A stretch of 64,000 bases of DNA from assembly GCA_963849065.1 (NCBI GenBank), contig CAWKFM010000001.1, positions 620,001 to 684,000 on the forward strand, in the 5' to 3' direction. The notes below the pieces were generated by a model. That model worked only from the letters and a program-made list of their open reading frames with translations. It made no database searches and had not been told where the DNA came from. This DNA is from TOLSYN sp963849065. Lineage in GTDB: Bacteria; Acidobacteriota; Terriglobia; Terriglobales; Acidobacteriaceae. Within the stretch, counting starts at the first letter, position 1, and the number at the start of each line of letters is the position of its first letter. Both the position numbers and the translations under genes were made by a program. This document shows positions 29,653 to 39,429 of this stretch, in pieces.

Positions 29653-30720
29653 ATGAATTACCACTTGCCGGTATTTACGATCGTCTTCGCATTGTTTCCA
29701 CAATTTGGGTTTGGTGCGGCAGCCTCACCCGCCAGCACTCGAAACTTTACGGACATGGCTGGACATACGATCACGATACCGACGAACGTTACCCGGATCG
29801 GAGACGTTTGGCCCGCCAATAACGAGGTCGTTGTGTTGCTGGGAGCTGGGAGCAAGCTGGTGGCGACCAGCACGGTTTCTCAGTCCCTACCATGGATCAA
29901 GACGATCTACCCGGGATTTGACCGAATCGAAGCGCCCTTCACAATCGGGGACGTCAACCTGGAAGAGCTGTTGAAAGCCAACCCGCAGGTCGTCATCACG
30001 ACCACCGGCGGGGGAAAGAGCAACACCAGCAGCATGACTGCGCTGGCGAGCACCATCAACAGCGTCGGAATCCCTACAGTGACCTTTTATATGACCAATC
30101 TCGAGGAACTTAGGCAGACCGTGCTGCTGACCGGGCAATTGCTCGGGCCGGATGAGACAAAGAAGGCTGAAGAATGGCTGAGGTACTTTGATTCCAGATT
30201 AGCCAACATTCATCGTGTGCTATCGAGCGTCCCGGCCGATCACAAGCCAACCGTCTTGCACGTGATGAGTGTATCGCCCATCCGAGTTGACGCCCGGGAC
30301 ACGATTATTGACGCGTGGATTCAAGCAGCGGGAGGAGTGAACGCGGCGAAAGACATATTCGGAGTGATGAGTACGGTTTCGATCGAGCAGGTTATGAATT
30401 GGAATCCGGACGTCATCATTGTCGGCACTGCCGAGCAGGACCGGGAAGCCATCCTGAACAGCCCACAATGGAGGCGGCTCAAAGCTGTCCAGCAGGGCCG
30501 GGTTTACGTCAATCCAAAGGGAGTGTATTCCTGGGACCGGCATGATGGGGAGGAAGCGCTGCAGATCCAGTGGGCGGCCAAGACTTTATATCCCGATAAG
30601 TTTCAGTCTCTCGACATCGCAAAAGAGACCAAGGACTTCTACCGCCAGTTCTTTCATTACAGCCTCAACGACGATGAGGTGCGCTCTATACTGATGCCGC
30701 ATGACGCGACTCGGTACTAA
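29653..30720 (+). CDS. ABC transporter substrate-binding protein, FecB/BtuF type
   Basis: 355 residues with a signal peptide (MNYHLPVFTIVFALFPQFGFG). It is a class III (TroA-like) binding protein: an N-lobe with FTDMAGHTITIPTNVTRIGD and LEELLKANPQVVITTTGGG, a long helix linker, and a C-lobe with VSIEQVMNWNPDVIIVGT and LKAVQQGRVYVNPKGVYSWDR. Such proteins deliver Fe-siderophores, heme or cobalamin to FecCD-type permeases. The ligand cannot be read from the sequence. GAGGAACC precedes the ATG. It is the first gene of a three-gene importer operon. The proximity to a decaheme cytochrome suggests iron supply, and the presence of a B12-dependent enzyme elsewhere keeps cobalamin open. Confidence 0.88.
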   Translation: MNYHLPVFTIVFALFPQFGFGAAASPASTRNFTDMAGHTITIPTNVTRIGDVWPANNEVVVLLGAGSKLVATSTVSQSLPWIKTIYPGFDRIEAPFTIGDVNLEELLKANPQVVITTTGGGKSNTSSMTALASTINSVGIPTVTFYMTNLEELRQTVLLTGQLLGPDETKKAEEWLRYFDSRLANIHRVLSSVPADHKPTVLHVMSVSPIRVDARDTIIDAWIQAAGGVNAAKDIFGVMSTVSIEQVMNWNPDVIIVGTAEQDREAILNSPQWRRLKAVQQGRVYVNPKGVYSWDRHDGEEALQIQWAAKTLYPDKFQSLDIAKETKDFYRQFFHYSLNDDEVRSILMPHDATRY

Positions 30721-30736
30721 AGGAAAGATTACTTCT

Positions 30737-31813
30737 ATGGCTCCCCAGGCCTCAAAAGCAGAAGACACCAATGTTTCCGCCTTGAATCTGCATGCGCCGT
30801 CGAATCGCCGCACAGGTTCTTCGCGAATCGCGCTTCGGCTCGCGGGACTGTGCGTAGCGCTTCTCGTTGCCGCCGGCTGTTCGCTGATGATTGGCCGCTA
30901 TCATGTTCCTCTTTCGTCCTGGTGGGGAATTCTCACTGCACCTCGCGACAGCGGTGTCGGGGGAATCGTCCTTCTTGAGGTGCGGCTTCCCAGGATACTT
31001 ACCGGCATTCTTATCGGTGCCGGACTCTCCGCATCCGGCGCCGCGTACCAGGGCATATTCAAGAACCCCATGGTTTCACCGGACATTCTGGGGGCCTCGG
31101 CTGGGGCCGGATTTGGCGCTGCCGCAGCAATTCTGTTGGGCTTCAATATGTTCGGCGTTCAACTTACTTCTTTTGTCTGCGGACTGTGTGCAGTGATGCT
31201 GACCTGTGGTATCTCTGCCCGCATGAAACGCAGTGGAGACCCCGTTCTCATCATGATCCTGGCTGGCATCGTGGTAGGTTCGATCTTTACTGCTCTGATC
31301 TCGCTCATAAAGTCCGTTGCCGATCCTGACAATAAGCTGCCTGCGATCACCTTTTGGCTGATGGGTAGCTTGTCTTCGGCTTCGCTCAAGGGACTCAAGT
31401 TTCTGTTGCCGCTGGCAGTGCTCGGGGTTGTGCCGCTGTTTCTGCTGCGCTGGCAGTTGAATGTACTGTCGTTCGGAGAAGAAGAGGCGTCCGCCCTTGG
31501 GGTCGATACTCGGCGCTTCCGCTGGGTGATTATTCTTTGCGCAACTCTGCTCACCGCTTCTGCCGTTTCCGTTGCCGGCCTGATAGGTTGGGTTGGACTG
31601 GTGATCCCGCACCTGGCGAGAATGTTCGTCGGCCCCGACTACCGTATGCTTCTTCCTGCGTCCTTATTGATGGGGGGGACGTATCTCTTGCTGGTTGACG
31701 ACTTGGCCCGTTCGGTCTGTGCTACGGAAATTTCCCTTGGAATTCTGACTTCATTGGTCGGCGCGCCCTTCTTTCTCTATCTGCTTCTGCGTGCCCACAA
31801 AGGGTGGGCGTGA
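30737..31813 (+). CDS. FecCD/BtuC-family ABC transporter permease
   Basis: 358 residues from the ATG giving MAPQASKAED, preceded by AAAGGAAAG. An upstream in-frame start at 30701 overlaps the binding-protein gene and is less likely. About nine to ten membrane spans carry the family signatures LLEVRLPRILTGILIGAGLSASGAAYQGIFKNP (the conserved LRLPR..A.L.GA.L..SG...Q...NP region), DILGASAGAGFGAA, and GLIGWVGLVIPHLARMFVGPDYRMLLP near the C-terminus. The permease forms the dimeric channel for the metal-chelate or corrinoid delivered by the upstream binding protein. The stop overlaps the ATPase start by one base. Confidence 0.92.
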   Translation: MAPQASKAEDTNVSALNLHAPSNRRTGSSRIALRLAGLCVALLVAAGCSLMIGRYHVPLSSWWGILTAPRDSGVGGIVLLEVRLPRILTGILIGAGLSASGAAYQGIFKNPMVSPDILGASAGAGFGAAAAILLGFNMFGVQLTSFVCGLCAVMLTCGISARMKRSGDPVLIMILAGIVVGSIFTALISLIKSVADPDNKLPAITFWLMGSLSSASLKGLKFLLPLAVLGVVPLFLLRWQLNVLSFGEEEASALGVDTRRFRWVIILCATLLTASAVSVAGLIGWVGLVIPHLARMFVGPDYRMLLPASLLMGGTYLLLVDDLARSVCATEISLGILTSLVGAPFFLYLLLRAHKGWA

Positions 31814-32583
31814 TGCTGGAAGTCGGCAACGTCAGCTGCGGATATGGAGAACGCGAGATCATTCATGGGGTTTCGTTTACGCTGCAAGCCGGCAACATTC
31901 TGTGTCTGCTGGGTGCTAATGGTTCCGGTAAAACAACGTTGTTCAAGGCGATTCTGGGTCTTCTGCCGATAGCGAGCGGCCGTATCTGTTTTGAACAAAA
32001 CGACACCGCGGGATGGTCGCGTCGAAAGTTTGCGCGTACGTTTGCCTACGTTCCTCAGGCGCATACGCCGCCCTTCGCTTTTACCGTCCGTGATGTTGTT
32101 TTAATGGCCAGAAGTTCGCATCTGGAGCTCTTTGCCTCTCCTGGACGCCGTGACCGGGAAATCGCCGAGGAGGCGCTCCGTTCCCTGAGCATCGCTCATC
32201 TGGCAGATTCGCGCTACACGGAATTAAGTGGTGGTGAGCGCCAGCTCGTGCTGATTGCGCGCGCGCTGGCCCAGCAGGCACAAGTGATTGTTATGGACGA
32301 ACCGGCCTCGAACCTGGATTTTGGAAATCAGATCAGGGTCCTAAGTCAGATCAAGCGGCTCGCCGCAGCAGGATTCACTCTGTTGATCACGACGCATTCG
32401 CCGAATCATGCCTTCGAATGCGCCAGCCAGGTCGCGGTTCTGAAGTCCGGGCGCCTGCTGGCGCACGGATGCCCTCGGGAGATTCTGACGGAGCGCTGTC
32501 TGGAGCAGGTGTATGAAGTGCCTTTACAGATTGTCGACCTCGGAGGAGGTCACAAGACGTGCATCGCCGCCGCGAATCGGTAA
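31813..32583 (+). CDS. FecE/BtuD-family ABC transporter ATPase
   Basis: 256 residues from the ATG that overlaps the permease stop (TGATG). It has Walker A (GANGSGKTT), a Q-loop region (YVPQAHTPPFAFTVRD), the signature motif (LSGGERQLVLIARAL), Walker B (VIVMDEP) and the switch His (TTHSPNH). These are the motifs of the iron-chelate/B12 importer ATPases. It is the cytoplasmic motor of the 29653-32583 operon. A GTG nine bases earlier is in frame but less likely. A HIT-family gene remnant begins about 20 bases after its stop. Confidence 0.93.
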   Translation: MLEVGNVSCGYGEREIIHGVSFTLQAGNILCLLGANGSGKTTLFKAILGLLPIASGRICFEQNDTAGWSRRKFARTFAYVPQAHTPPFAFTVRDVVLMARSSHLELFASPGRRDREIAEEALRSLSIAHLADSRYTELSGGERQLVLIARALAQQAQVIVMDEPASNLDFGNQIRVLSQIKRLAAAGFTLLITTHSPNHAFECASQVAVLKSGRLLAHGCPREILTERCLEQVYEVPLQIVDLGGGHKTCIAAANR

Positions 32584-32600
32584 TCGTGAGCGGCTCTCGC

Positions 32601-32761
32601 GTACAGGAGTTGTACAAACTGCTAGCTTCTGAAATCGCAGTCGGAAGATTGCGGATTCATACTGCACTGTCTGCAACGTCGGACCACGCGCGGGGCAATC
32701 GGTATTTCACCTGCACATCCACCTGCTGGGAGGACGTCAGTTGGTCTGGCCTCCGGGATAG
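32601..32761 (+). pseudogene. Remnant of a HIT (histidine triad) family gene, C-terminal part
   Basis: The frame ending at the TAG at 32759-32761 reads IADSYCTVCNVGPRAGQSV, then FHLHIHLLGGRQLVWPPG. That is the conserved C-terminus of HINT-type HIT proteins, with the HxHxH triad and the terminal GGR..WPPG. The frame is closed by a TGA at 32630-32632. The preceding codons in another frame (ELYKLLASEIAVG) fit the helix that normally comes just before, indicating a frameshift near 32640-32650. No N-terminal half (CxxC and the first strands) is present upstream, where the ABC ATPase ends. This is therefore a truncated, frameshifted relic of a nucleotide hydrolase gene. The GalT gene that follows belongs to the same superfamily but is not its missing half. 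Confidence 0.75.
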
Positions 32762-32763
32762 AT

Positions 32764-33804
32764 TCATGCACTCTGCATATGCACTCGCAGTTGTTTCGCC
32801 ACTTCCTCCGGCGCACGATCAACGGCGGCTTCCCAGTGCAGGCGCTCCAGGTACATAGAATCGCTGCGGTAAAACGGCACGAGCGCTGTACGCGTGACCA
32901 TTGCGAGGTTGATCCGGTAACTGCGGCTGCCCCCAAGAGGACCAGAGTAGAGCGCCAGATTGAAGCTGTTATAGCCGATCGATTTGTACCACGCGAGCAC
33001 GCGGCTGATCCCAGTAGCCAGGTCGCCCATGTCCGTATCATCCAGGTCGAGCAGAGTTTCGCGGCCGAGCACTATGGCACGCACTTCGTTGAAGCCCAGA
33101 GGGGCAAATGGGGTTAGCCACGCGATCCTCCCCACTCGCGCCACCGCTCGAACTCCCTCGGTGGTTTCCTCTTCAGCCAGTTCCTCCCAGAAACATCGCC
33201 CGCGTGCAGCCATATAGGCTTCGCCAGCTTGTTGCTGAAGACGCATTAAGGTGGTCGGATGTGGATCGAGAAAGACTTGGCTGTGCGGATGTGGTAGGGA
33301 GCCACCAGAGGGAAAGAGATAGTTGATATTGTAAGCACACTGGACACAGCGATCGTCGTAGGCATAAACAGCACGAATGTAGCGGATAGCGGCCGTCAAG
33401 TTGTCACGAATCAGTTCGGGCGTGTAGTCCGTCAGGTCCAACCAGTGGCGTGGCGAAAACACCGCAACGGCGGCATCCTGCGAATATGGCACGAGGTTCG
33501 GAAACAGCACTGTCTCACCAACTCGAATACGCCCTTCTGGACAGATCTCTGGCATGATCTTCGGCGTCGTATCCGCCGCTCGTTCGGGACAGAAAGGGCA
33601 GGAGTGATCAGGTTGTTGAAACGGTTCCAACGCCGCGGGGTCGGCGGTTTGCAGTTTTGTTCCCTCGGCAATACGGGCGGAGGTACCCAGCAGAGGGTCG
33701 AAACGTACCTCGGAGCGACGTTGTAATACTCGAGCTCCGTCAGGCGACCGGAACCGCGCTACGACAAACTCGCGCCTAAACTCGATCGACACGGCACCTC
33801 GCAA
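32764..33804 (-). CDS. galT: Galactose-1-phosphate uridylyltransferase family protein (GalT-like)
   Basis: 346 residues. The N-terminal half has a zinc-site CPFC motif (SCPFCPERA, about 68-76) and the C-terminal half of the catalytic core carries GGSLPHPHSQVFLDPHP with the HPHSQ active-site triad, whose second His is uridylylated in GalT. These define the GalT/ADP-glucose-type nucleotidyltransferase family, which exchanges a nucleoside monophosphate between UDP-glucose and a sugar-1-phosphate. The sequence is divergent from E. coli GalT and could use another sugar phosphate, as related phosphorylases do. No galK, galE or galM lies nearby. It is convergent with the ABC operon and divergent from the large Ig-repeat lipoprotein gene. 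Confidence 0.8.
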   Translation of the reverse strand: MRGAVSIEFRREFVVARFRSPDGARVLQRRSEVRFDPLLGTSARIAEGTKLQTADPAALEPFQQPDHSCPFCPERAADTTPKIMPEICPEGRIRVGETVLFPNLVPYSQDAAVAVFSPRHWLDLTDYTPELIRDNLTAAIRYIRAVYAYDDRCVQCAYNINYLFPSGGSLPHPHSQVFLDPHPTTLMRLQQQAGEAYMAARGRCFWEELAEEETTEGVRAVARVGRIAWLTPFAPLGFNEVRAIVLGRETLLDLDDTDMGDLATGISRVLAWYKSIGYNSFNLALYSGPLGGSRSYRINLAMVTRTALVPFYRSDSMYLERLHWEAAVDRAPEEVAKQLRVHMQSA

Positions 33805-34157
33805 ATGACAATAGATTCAGGTGGTGGCCGCTTAGAAGAAACGAACGATCCGGGTGACCGTACCGAGGATCGCTCCCCTGCCTTTGCCAAACAACACGCC
33901 CGCCAGTTCATCCGCTCTCATTATTATGAGTGCAATCGTACGCAACTTGAGAGCAATGTCAATTCCCTCCAGGTCCTCTGGCTACGAACGCCCAAGCCGG
34001 GTATTGGGAAACTCACGAGGCGGGGAACACGGCGCCTGCTCAAGAGGTAAAACACCTTCGTAATCCTCTTAACCATATTCGTTATTGACAATCCAGAGCT
34101 GCACAACCTATTCTCTTTTCCAAGCTCAACCTGAAAATCCGTTCCACAATTTGAGAG
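33805..34157. other. Divergent intergenic region between galT and the Ig-repeat lipoprotein gene
   Basis: No credible gene is found. The sequence should contain both divergent promoters. A short imperfect inverted repeat CTCATTATTATGAG lies near 33916. Nothing stronger was recognised. Confidence 0.4.
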
Positions 34158-37100
34158 GTGCTTGTGTTTTGGAAGAACTCCGTTCGTCCGCGTCCTAGGA
34201 TTCTTGCGCTTTTTTGCCTTCCGATTATCGCGATGATTGCGGCGTTTTGCCTCTCAGGTTGCGGTTCGAGCGCGCCCAGGGTGCACATTGTCTCATCGGC
34301 GACCACAGTCGACGCCGGGGACTCGGTGAATCTGACGGCCAGCGTCGCGGGCGGGGTTACCTGGAAAATTGCCAGTGGTGGTGGAACCCTGTCAAATGTG
34401 ACAACAAGTTCAGTGACCTACACAGCCCCCGACCCTGTTGCGGCAGTGACCGTCGTGGTCACTGCAACTTCCATCACGAGTCCAACCAACAGTTCGAACA
34501 TTACGCTGACGGTCCCGGCAAATCCCACCGTCACGACCAGTTCTCTGGCCGCAGGGACGGTGGGGACGCCTTACACCGTCACGCTGGCCGGTAGTGGCGG
34601 AATCACACCCTACACCTGGAACGTAAGCAGTGGCACGTTGCCCGCGGGGTTAAATCTGGCGCCCAGCACCGGAGTGATCTCCGGAACGCCAACCGCCCCT
34701 GCCGGGACCGCAACCGTTACATTCCAGCTTACCGACTCGGGCAAAGCAACCCCTCTGACGGCAACCTCGCAGTCGCTGACCCTGACCATCAACGCCGCCC
34801 CGGCAATCGTCTTTACCAACGCATCGCTGCCTGCGGGAACCTATAACGTTTCCTACGTCGCTTCGGCGGCCGCCACTGGCGGCGCGGGTGCGCTCACCTA
34901 CAGCAAGACCGGAACTTTGCCCACGGGGCTGAACCTGAATACGAGCACCGGCGCCATCACCGGTACACCCACCGTGGTTGGCTCCTTTACGTTTGGCGTC
35001 CAAGCCTCCGATGCCTTCGGCGACTCGCTGACCCAGTCCTACACGATTGTGGTCAGCTATCCCTCGATTTCGATTACCCCGCCCACGCTGCCCGTCGGCT
35101 ACGTCGGGTTGAGTTATACCTCGACGGCGCCGGCGGCAACCGGCGGCAACGGCGGGCCCTATACCTGGACGGTTGGCTCGGGACTGCCCAGCCTCACGGC
35201 CGTCGGCCTTGCCCTGAACTCATCGACAGGTGTGATTTCCGGTACACCGATCCTTGGCTCCGCCAGCTTCACGCTTACGGCGACGGATTCGGCATCGAAC
35301 GCCGGCACCACCTCCGTGCTTTCCATTACCATCAAAGCCGGCGTTATCATCACCACTGCGGCGACGCTTCCCGCGGCCTACACCAATTCCCTATACTCGC
35401 AGACGCTCGCGGCGAGCGGCGGCACCGGCGGGCCATATAATTGGACGCTTTCGGTACCGGGCAACCTTGCTTCCTTCAACCTGAACCTCTCCGGCGCAGG
35501 CGTAATTTCGGGCACGCCGACGACTACCGGAACCGCGAGCTTTACGGCGAAGGCTATCGATTCGGCCGGGAATATCGCTACCGAAGCGTTTAGCATTAAC
35601 GTCATGGCGGGAGTCAGTGTCACCCCGGCGGTGCTACCGGCCGGTTATCAGGGAGCGGCTTACCCAGGCGCAACCCTGGCGGCTACGGGCGGCACGGGCG
35701 GGCCATACACCTGGACGGTTACGGGAACCAACACCCTTACGGCAGCCGGTTTTAGCCTGTCCAGTGCAGGCGTCATTTCCGGCACGCCGACAACCAGCGG
35801 CACCATCAACTTTACGGCTCAGGCTACCGATTCGCTTAACAACACGGGCACGCAGACCTTCTCGCTGACCGTGGAAGCTACGGTCGCAATCACCAACTCG
35901 ACCACGCTGCCGGGCGGCCCCCCCAATGTTTTCTATTCGACGCAATTGATGCCAACGGGCGGATCGGGCGCGCCATACACCTGGACGCTTTCGGTACCGG
36001 GCAACCTCGCATCTATCAACCTGAGCCTGAACCCCGCTACCGGTGTTATTTCCGGCACGCCGTTGACGACCGGCACCGCCAGCTTCAGCGTTACGGTGAC
36101 CGATTCGGTTGGCCACACCTCGCAGGCGTTCCCCTTCACGGTGACGATCTCCACTGCGCTGACCATCAGCTCTCCAGCGACCTTGCCTGCAGGGGACGCG
36201 GGGTCGGCTTACTCCTACACGCTGGCGGCAGCGGGAGGAACGAATTCCGGCTACACGTGGTCGGCCACGGGCGGCAACTTTGCCACCTCCGGGCTCAGCC
36301 TGAACACCAGCACCGGTGCGATTACCGGCACGCCGACGGCATCGGGAACCATCACCTTCACGGCCAATGTAACCGATTCCGGCAGCAACCATTCGAGCCA
36401 GGCCGAGTCGATTCCGATCAACGGGGCGCTCTCGCTGCCCACGCCCAATCCTAGTTCGCTGCCCAGCGGATATGTCGGCTTGAGCTACACCGGTTCGGTT
36501 ACCGGATCGGGTGGCAGCGGGAATCTGGCCTTGACTGTAATCGCAGGACCGACGCCGACTGACGGCCTGACGACGACCCCGAGCGGCGCCACGGTCAATC
36601 TTTCCGGAGCGCCTACGTCGAACGCCACGGTCAGCTTCACGGTTAAATTAACCGATATTACGGTAGGTAGCTCCATCAGCCAGACGTACACCTTCGCCGT
36701 CACCACCCCGACCGCGCCATCGTTGCCCGCGCCCACCAGCACGGTGCCGGGATCGGCCACGGTCGGCGTACTCTACACGAGCTCCATTAGCGCCTCGGGA
36801 GGTATCGGCCCCAACTACACCTGGACGGTGAATGGCACGCAGGTTAGCGGCAGCCTGGCTCTCGGCGACGGGTTGAGCGTGAGCCCCAGCGGCAGCGGCG
36901 GCAGCTCGCTGTCCATCACAGGTACGCCCACATCGGTATCAACATCGCCGGGAGTTCAATTTACCGCTTCGGTCGAGGACAACACCACCGGCCTGACCAG
37001 CAGCACGCAGACCTACACGGTCGTGGTGAACTCCGCCGGCATCAGCGGGACGATCTCCCTGAACAACCTCTGCGGCAGCGTCGGCAGCGTCACCACTCTG

Positions 37101-39110
37101 CCCACCTTCACGGTGAGCCTCTACACCAGCCCTGGCGGAACATTCGTCGCGTCCACGACCACCGATACCAACGGGAATTACTCGTTCTCGGCGTTGGCCA
37201 GCGGGACCTACACCATCACTCCATCGATCCCTGGAGCAACAAGTTCCATCTTCTATCCCGCCAACTATTCCGGTGTTACGGTCGCCTCCGGCACCAACCT
37301 GACGGCAGAAAACTTCAGCGCCGCAGTGGGCTACACCGTCTCCGGCACGGTGGCGTACACCGCCAGCGGGACGCCGCAGACCGGGCAGACCTACCTGGCG
37401 CTGAACGGCGGCTGTGGCGGCGGGAACGGCAGTCCCGGAACCAGCATCACGGAAGCCACGCTGACTTCCGGAGGCGCCTTTACGATCCGCGGCGTGCCAC
37501 CGGGCAGCTACACGCTGCAGGCATGGATGGATACGATCGGCCAGGGCCTGCAGAATGCAATCGACCCGACCGGCAGCTCCTCCTCCTCGGTCACAGTCAC
37601 CGACGGGAATGTTACCGGCGCTACCGTTACCATGACCGATCCCACGTTCGCGACGCCCAGCGAGAATCCCACCATCAGCGGCATCATACCCGTCGAGGAT
37701 GGCTTTCTGATCGAGGTCAAACCGAGCACCAACAGCAATGGCCTCGAGGACGCGAACCAATACACCGTGCAATGGAGCACCAGTCCCACACTTGGCGGCG
37801 GGACCGGCGGCTACCAATTCGCCACCGTCGCTGGAAGCCACACGTTCAAGGCGGATGGGCAGAACGGTGTCTGGATCCTCACCAATCCGGTGGCTGGCGC
37901 GGGCAGCTTCGCCAGCGGCACAAAGTACTACTTCCAGGCCCGCTCCTTTAACACGCTGGACGGCGACTCCCATCCCACGGGGTGGTGCAACTACACCAGT
38001 ACCGGGTGCAGCGGGACCACGGGCTTTGTGGGCACAGTCATCGGCACGCCCGCGTGCACCAGCGACTGCACCTCGGTTTCAGGCTCGGTGACCATTCCCT
38101 CAGGCATCACCATCCAATCGGGCGCAACGTTATACCTGGGCCTGGTCGAGCTTTCGAGCAGCAACGGCAACCCGATCGGCATTTATGCCACCGCGATTAC
38201 CAGCCCGGCTACCGGCGCACACAACTATACGGTCACCGTTCCGAACGGCTCCAACTATGCAGTCATTGGGATCCTCGACCAGACCAACGCCGGCAAGACC
38301 GGCGCCAATGTCGTAACCAATATTAGGCAGAACGTATCCGGCAACATCACGGCATCGGGCGGCACGCTAACCGGACAAGACCTCACGCTGCCCACCGCTA
38401 ACAGCTTGGTCGCGGTGACAACCGACTACTCAAATAACACCCCCGGCGGCAGCGGGACGGGGTATCAACTCAATTTCACGGTGTCTGAGCTGGACAAGCT
38501 TCCGGTGGCCGTCACGCTGAGCGCAACCACAGTCAGTACTCCCTACGTCATGACGCCCGTGGACATGAGCAACTCCTGTCAGAACTGCGGCAATGCACAA
38601 TTCCAGTACTCCGCAACGCTTCTCGGCGGCACGCCGAACGTAGGGGACACTTACGACTTCACGGTGACCTATAGCGACGGGTCGCAGGACACCGGCACCA
38701 CCGTAAACGGCGCGGTGACCGGTTGGAATGGCGGGAGTTCGGTCGTGGGCGCAAGCGACGCTCCCACAAACCTGTTGCCCAGCGGAACGAGCAGCACGAG
38801 CACGACGCCCACGTTCACCTGGACCGATTCTTCCAGCTCCACTGGCAGCGACTTCTACTACTCGTTCTCTCTCTATCCCTCGCAAAACTGCTCGGGCAAC
38901 TGCAATATCTGGCAGATACCGGGCCAGAACTCCAAATCCAACGGTTTCTCCAGCTCGATCATGTCCATCCCCTGGGATACCGATCCGACCGGAGGAGGCA
39001 GCACACCCTCGGTGGACAGCCTGACGCCCGACGAGACGTACAACTGGCAGATTCAGGTCCAGGACAGCTACGGTAACTCCGCCCAGACGCAGGTGTCTTT
39101 CACGCCGTAA
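34158..39110 (+). CDS. Giant lipoprotein with nine putative-Ig (He_PIG) repeats and carboxypeptidase-like domains
   Basis: 1650 residues. The start is a GTG at 34158 or 34164, and GAGAGG suits the latter. A signal ends in a lipobox (LSGC, Cys35), so the protein is probably an outer-membrane lipoprotein. After an Ig-like domain (~40-117) come nine cadherin-like putative-Ig repeats (~118-960) of ~75-95 residues, each with xxLPAG....Y, GG.G.PYTWT, L....GVISGTPT and a final TD. Two carboxypeptidase regulatory-like folds follow (~960-1160; DTNGNYSFSALASGTYTI and GGAFTIRGVPPGSYTLQAW), then fibronectin-like segments to the end. There are no enzymatic motifs. Adhesion or matrix binding is inferred from the architecture. 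A strong terminator follows. Confidence 0.85.
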   Translation: MLVFWKNSVRPRPRILALFCLPIIAMIAAFCLSGCGSSAPRVHIVSSATTVDAGDSVNLTASVAGGVTWKIASGGGTLSNVTTSSVTYTAPDPVAAVTVVVTATSITSPTNSSNITLTVPANPTVTTSSLAAGTVGTPYTVTLAGSGGITPYTWNVSSGTLPAGLNLAPSTGVISGTPTAPAGTATVTFQLTDSGKATPLTATSQSLTLTINAAPAIVFTNASLPAGTYNVSYVASAAATGGAGALTYSKTGTLPTGLNLNTSTGAITGTPTVVGSFTFGVQASDAFGDSLTQSYTIVVSYPSISITPPTLPVGYVGLSYTSTAPAATGGNGGPYTWTVGSGLPSLTAVGLALNSSTGVISGTPILGSASFTLTATDSASNAGTTSVLSITIKAGVIITTAATLPAAYTNSLYSQTLAASGGTGGPYNWTLSVPGNLASFNLNLSGAGVISGTPTTTGTASFTAKAIDSAGNIATEAFSINVMAGVSVTPAVLPAGYQGAAYPGATLAATGGTGGPYTWTVTGTNTLTAAGFSLSSAGVISGTPTTSGTINFTAQATDSLNNTGTQTFSLTVEATVAITNSTTLPGGPPNVFYSTQLMPTGGSGAPYTWTLSVPGNLASINLSLNPATGVISGTPLTTGTASFSVTVTDSVGHTSQAFPFTVTISTALTISSPATLPAGDAGSAYSYTLAAAGGTNSGYTWSATGGNFATSGLSLNTSTGAITGTPTASGTITFTANVTDSGSNHSSQAESIPINGALSLPTPNPSSLPSGYVGLSYTGSVTGSGGSGNLALTVIAGPTPTDGLTTTPSGATVNLSGAPTSNATVSFTVKLTDITVGSSISQTYTFAVTTPTAPSLPAPTSTVPGSATVGVLYTSSISASGGIGPNYTWTVNGTQVSGSLALGDGLSVSPSGSGGSSLSITGTPTSVSTSPGVQFTASVEDNTTGLTSSTQTYTVVVNSAGISGTISLNNLCGSVGSVTTLPTFTVSLYTSPGGTFVASTTTDTNGNYSFSALASGTYTITPSIPGATSSIFYPANYSGVTVASGTNLTAENFSAAVGYTVSGTVAYTASGTPQTGQTYLALNGGCGGGNGSPGTSITEATLTSGGAFTIRGVPPGSYTLQAWMDTIGQGLQNAIDPTGSSSSSVTVTDGNVTGATVTMTDPTFATPSENPTISGIIPVEDGFLIEVKPSTNSNGLEDANQYTVQWSTSPTLGGGTGGYQFATVAGSHTFKADGQNGVWILTNPVAGAGSFASGTKYYFQARSFNTLDGDSHPTGWCNYTSTGCSGTTGFVGTVIGTPACTSDCTSVSGSVTIPSGITIQSGATLYLGLVELSSSNGNPIGIYATAITSPATGAHNYTVTVPNGSNYAVIGILDQTNAGKTGANVVTNIRQNVSGNITASGGTLTGQDLTLPTANSLVAVTTDYSNNTPGGSGTGYQLNFTVSELDKLPVAVTLSATTVSTPYVMTPVDMSNSCQNCGNAQFQYSATLLGGTPNVGDTYDFTVTYSDGSQDTGTTVNGAVTGWNGGSSVVGASDAPTNLLPSGTSSTSTTPTFTWTDSSSSTGSDFYYSFSLYPSQNCSGNCNIWQIPGQNSKSNGFSSSIMSIPWDTDPTGGGSTPSVDSLTPDETYNWQIQVQDSYGNSAQTQVSFTP

Positions 39111-39139
39111 ACCTTTGCATCTGTGCTGCATACGCAAAG

Positions 39140-39167
39140 GCGGCCAACCATCCGGTTGGCCGCTTTT
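39140..39167 (+). terminator. Intrinsic terminator of the Ig-repeat lipoprotein gene
   Basis: A perfect 10-bp stem GCGGCCAACC / GGTTGGCCGC with a 4-base loop (ATCC) is followed by TTTTG, 30 bases after the stop codon. It is a canonical Rho-independent terminator. Confidence 0.9.
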
Positions 39168-39222
39168 GTGTATCACGATCATGTCGATAGCTTGGTGGGC
39201 AGCATCACCGAGGAACTACAAG

Positions 39223-39420
39223 ATGACCGAAAATCCGATCATTCTGCCCGAAACGGACGAGTATGTGCATGGAGGAAACTTCCGGTCAGATCCGGCGTTT
39301 TTCGGTACTAATATTGAAGAGGCTTGCATGAATGAATATCTACGCAGCTCAGATCACCTGCTCCATACGTCAAACTCTACCCACCGCGATCTAGAAAGGC
39401 GTACTCTCGGAACGCTCTGA
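39223..39420 (+). CDS. Possible small protein (65 residues), unrecognised
   Basis: An ATG preceded by GAGGAAC eight bases upstream opens a frame beginning MTENPIILPETDEYVHGG. The residues are mixed and not strongly biased, and I recognise no family. It lies between the lipoprotein terminator and a convergent two-component system. It could be spurious. Confidence 0.25.
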   Translation: MTENPIILPETDEYVHGGNFRSDPAFFGTNIEEACMNEYLRSSDHLLHTSNSTHRDLERRTLGTL

Positions 39421-39429
39421 AGCAGGCAC

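Noticed and set aside
29653..32583. Naming the importer BtuFCD or a siderophore system
   Set aside because: Sequence motifs of the FecBCD/BtuFCD superfamily do not fix the ligand, and no TonB receptor or riboswitch is next to it.
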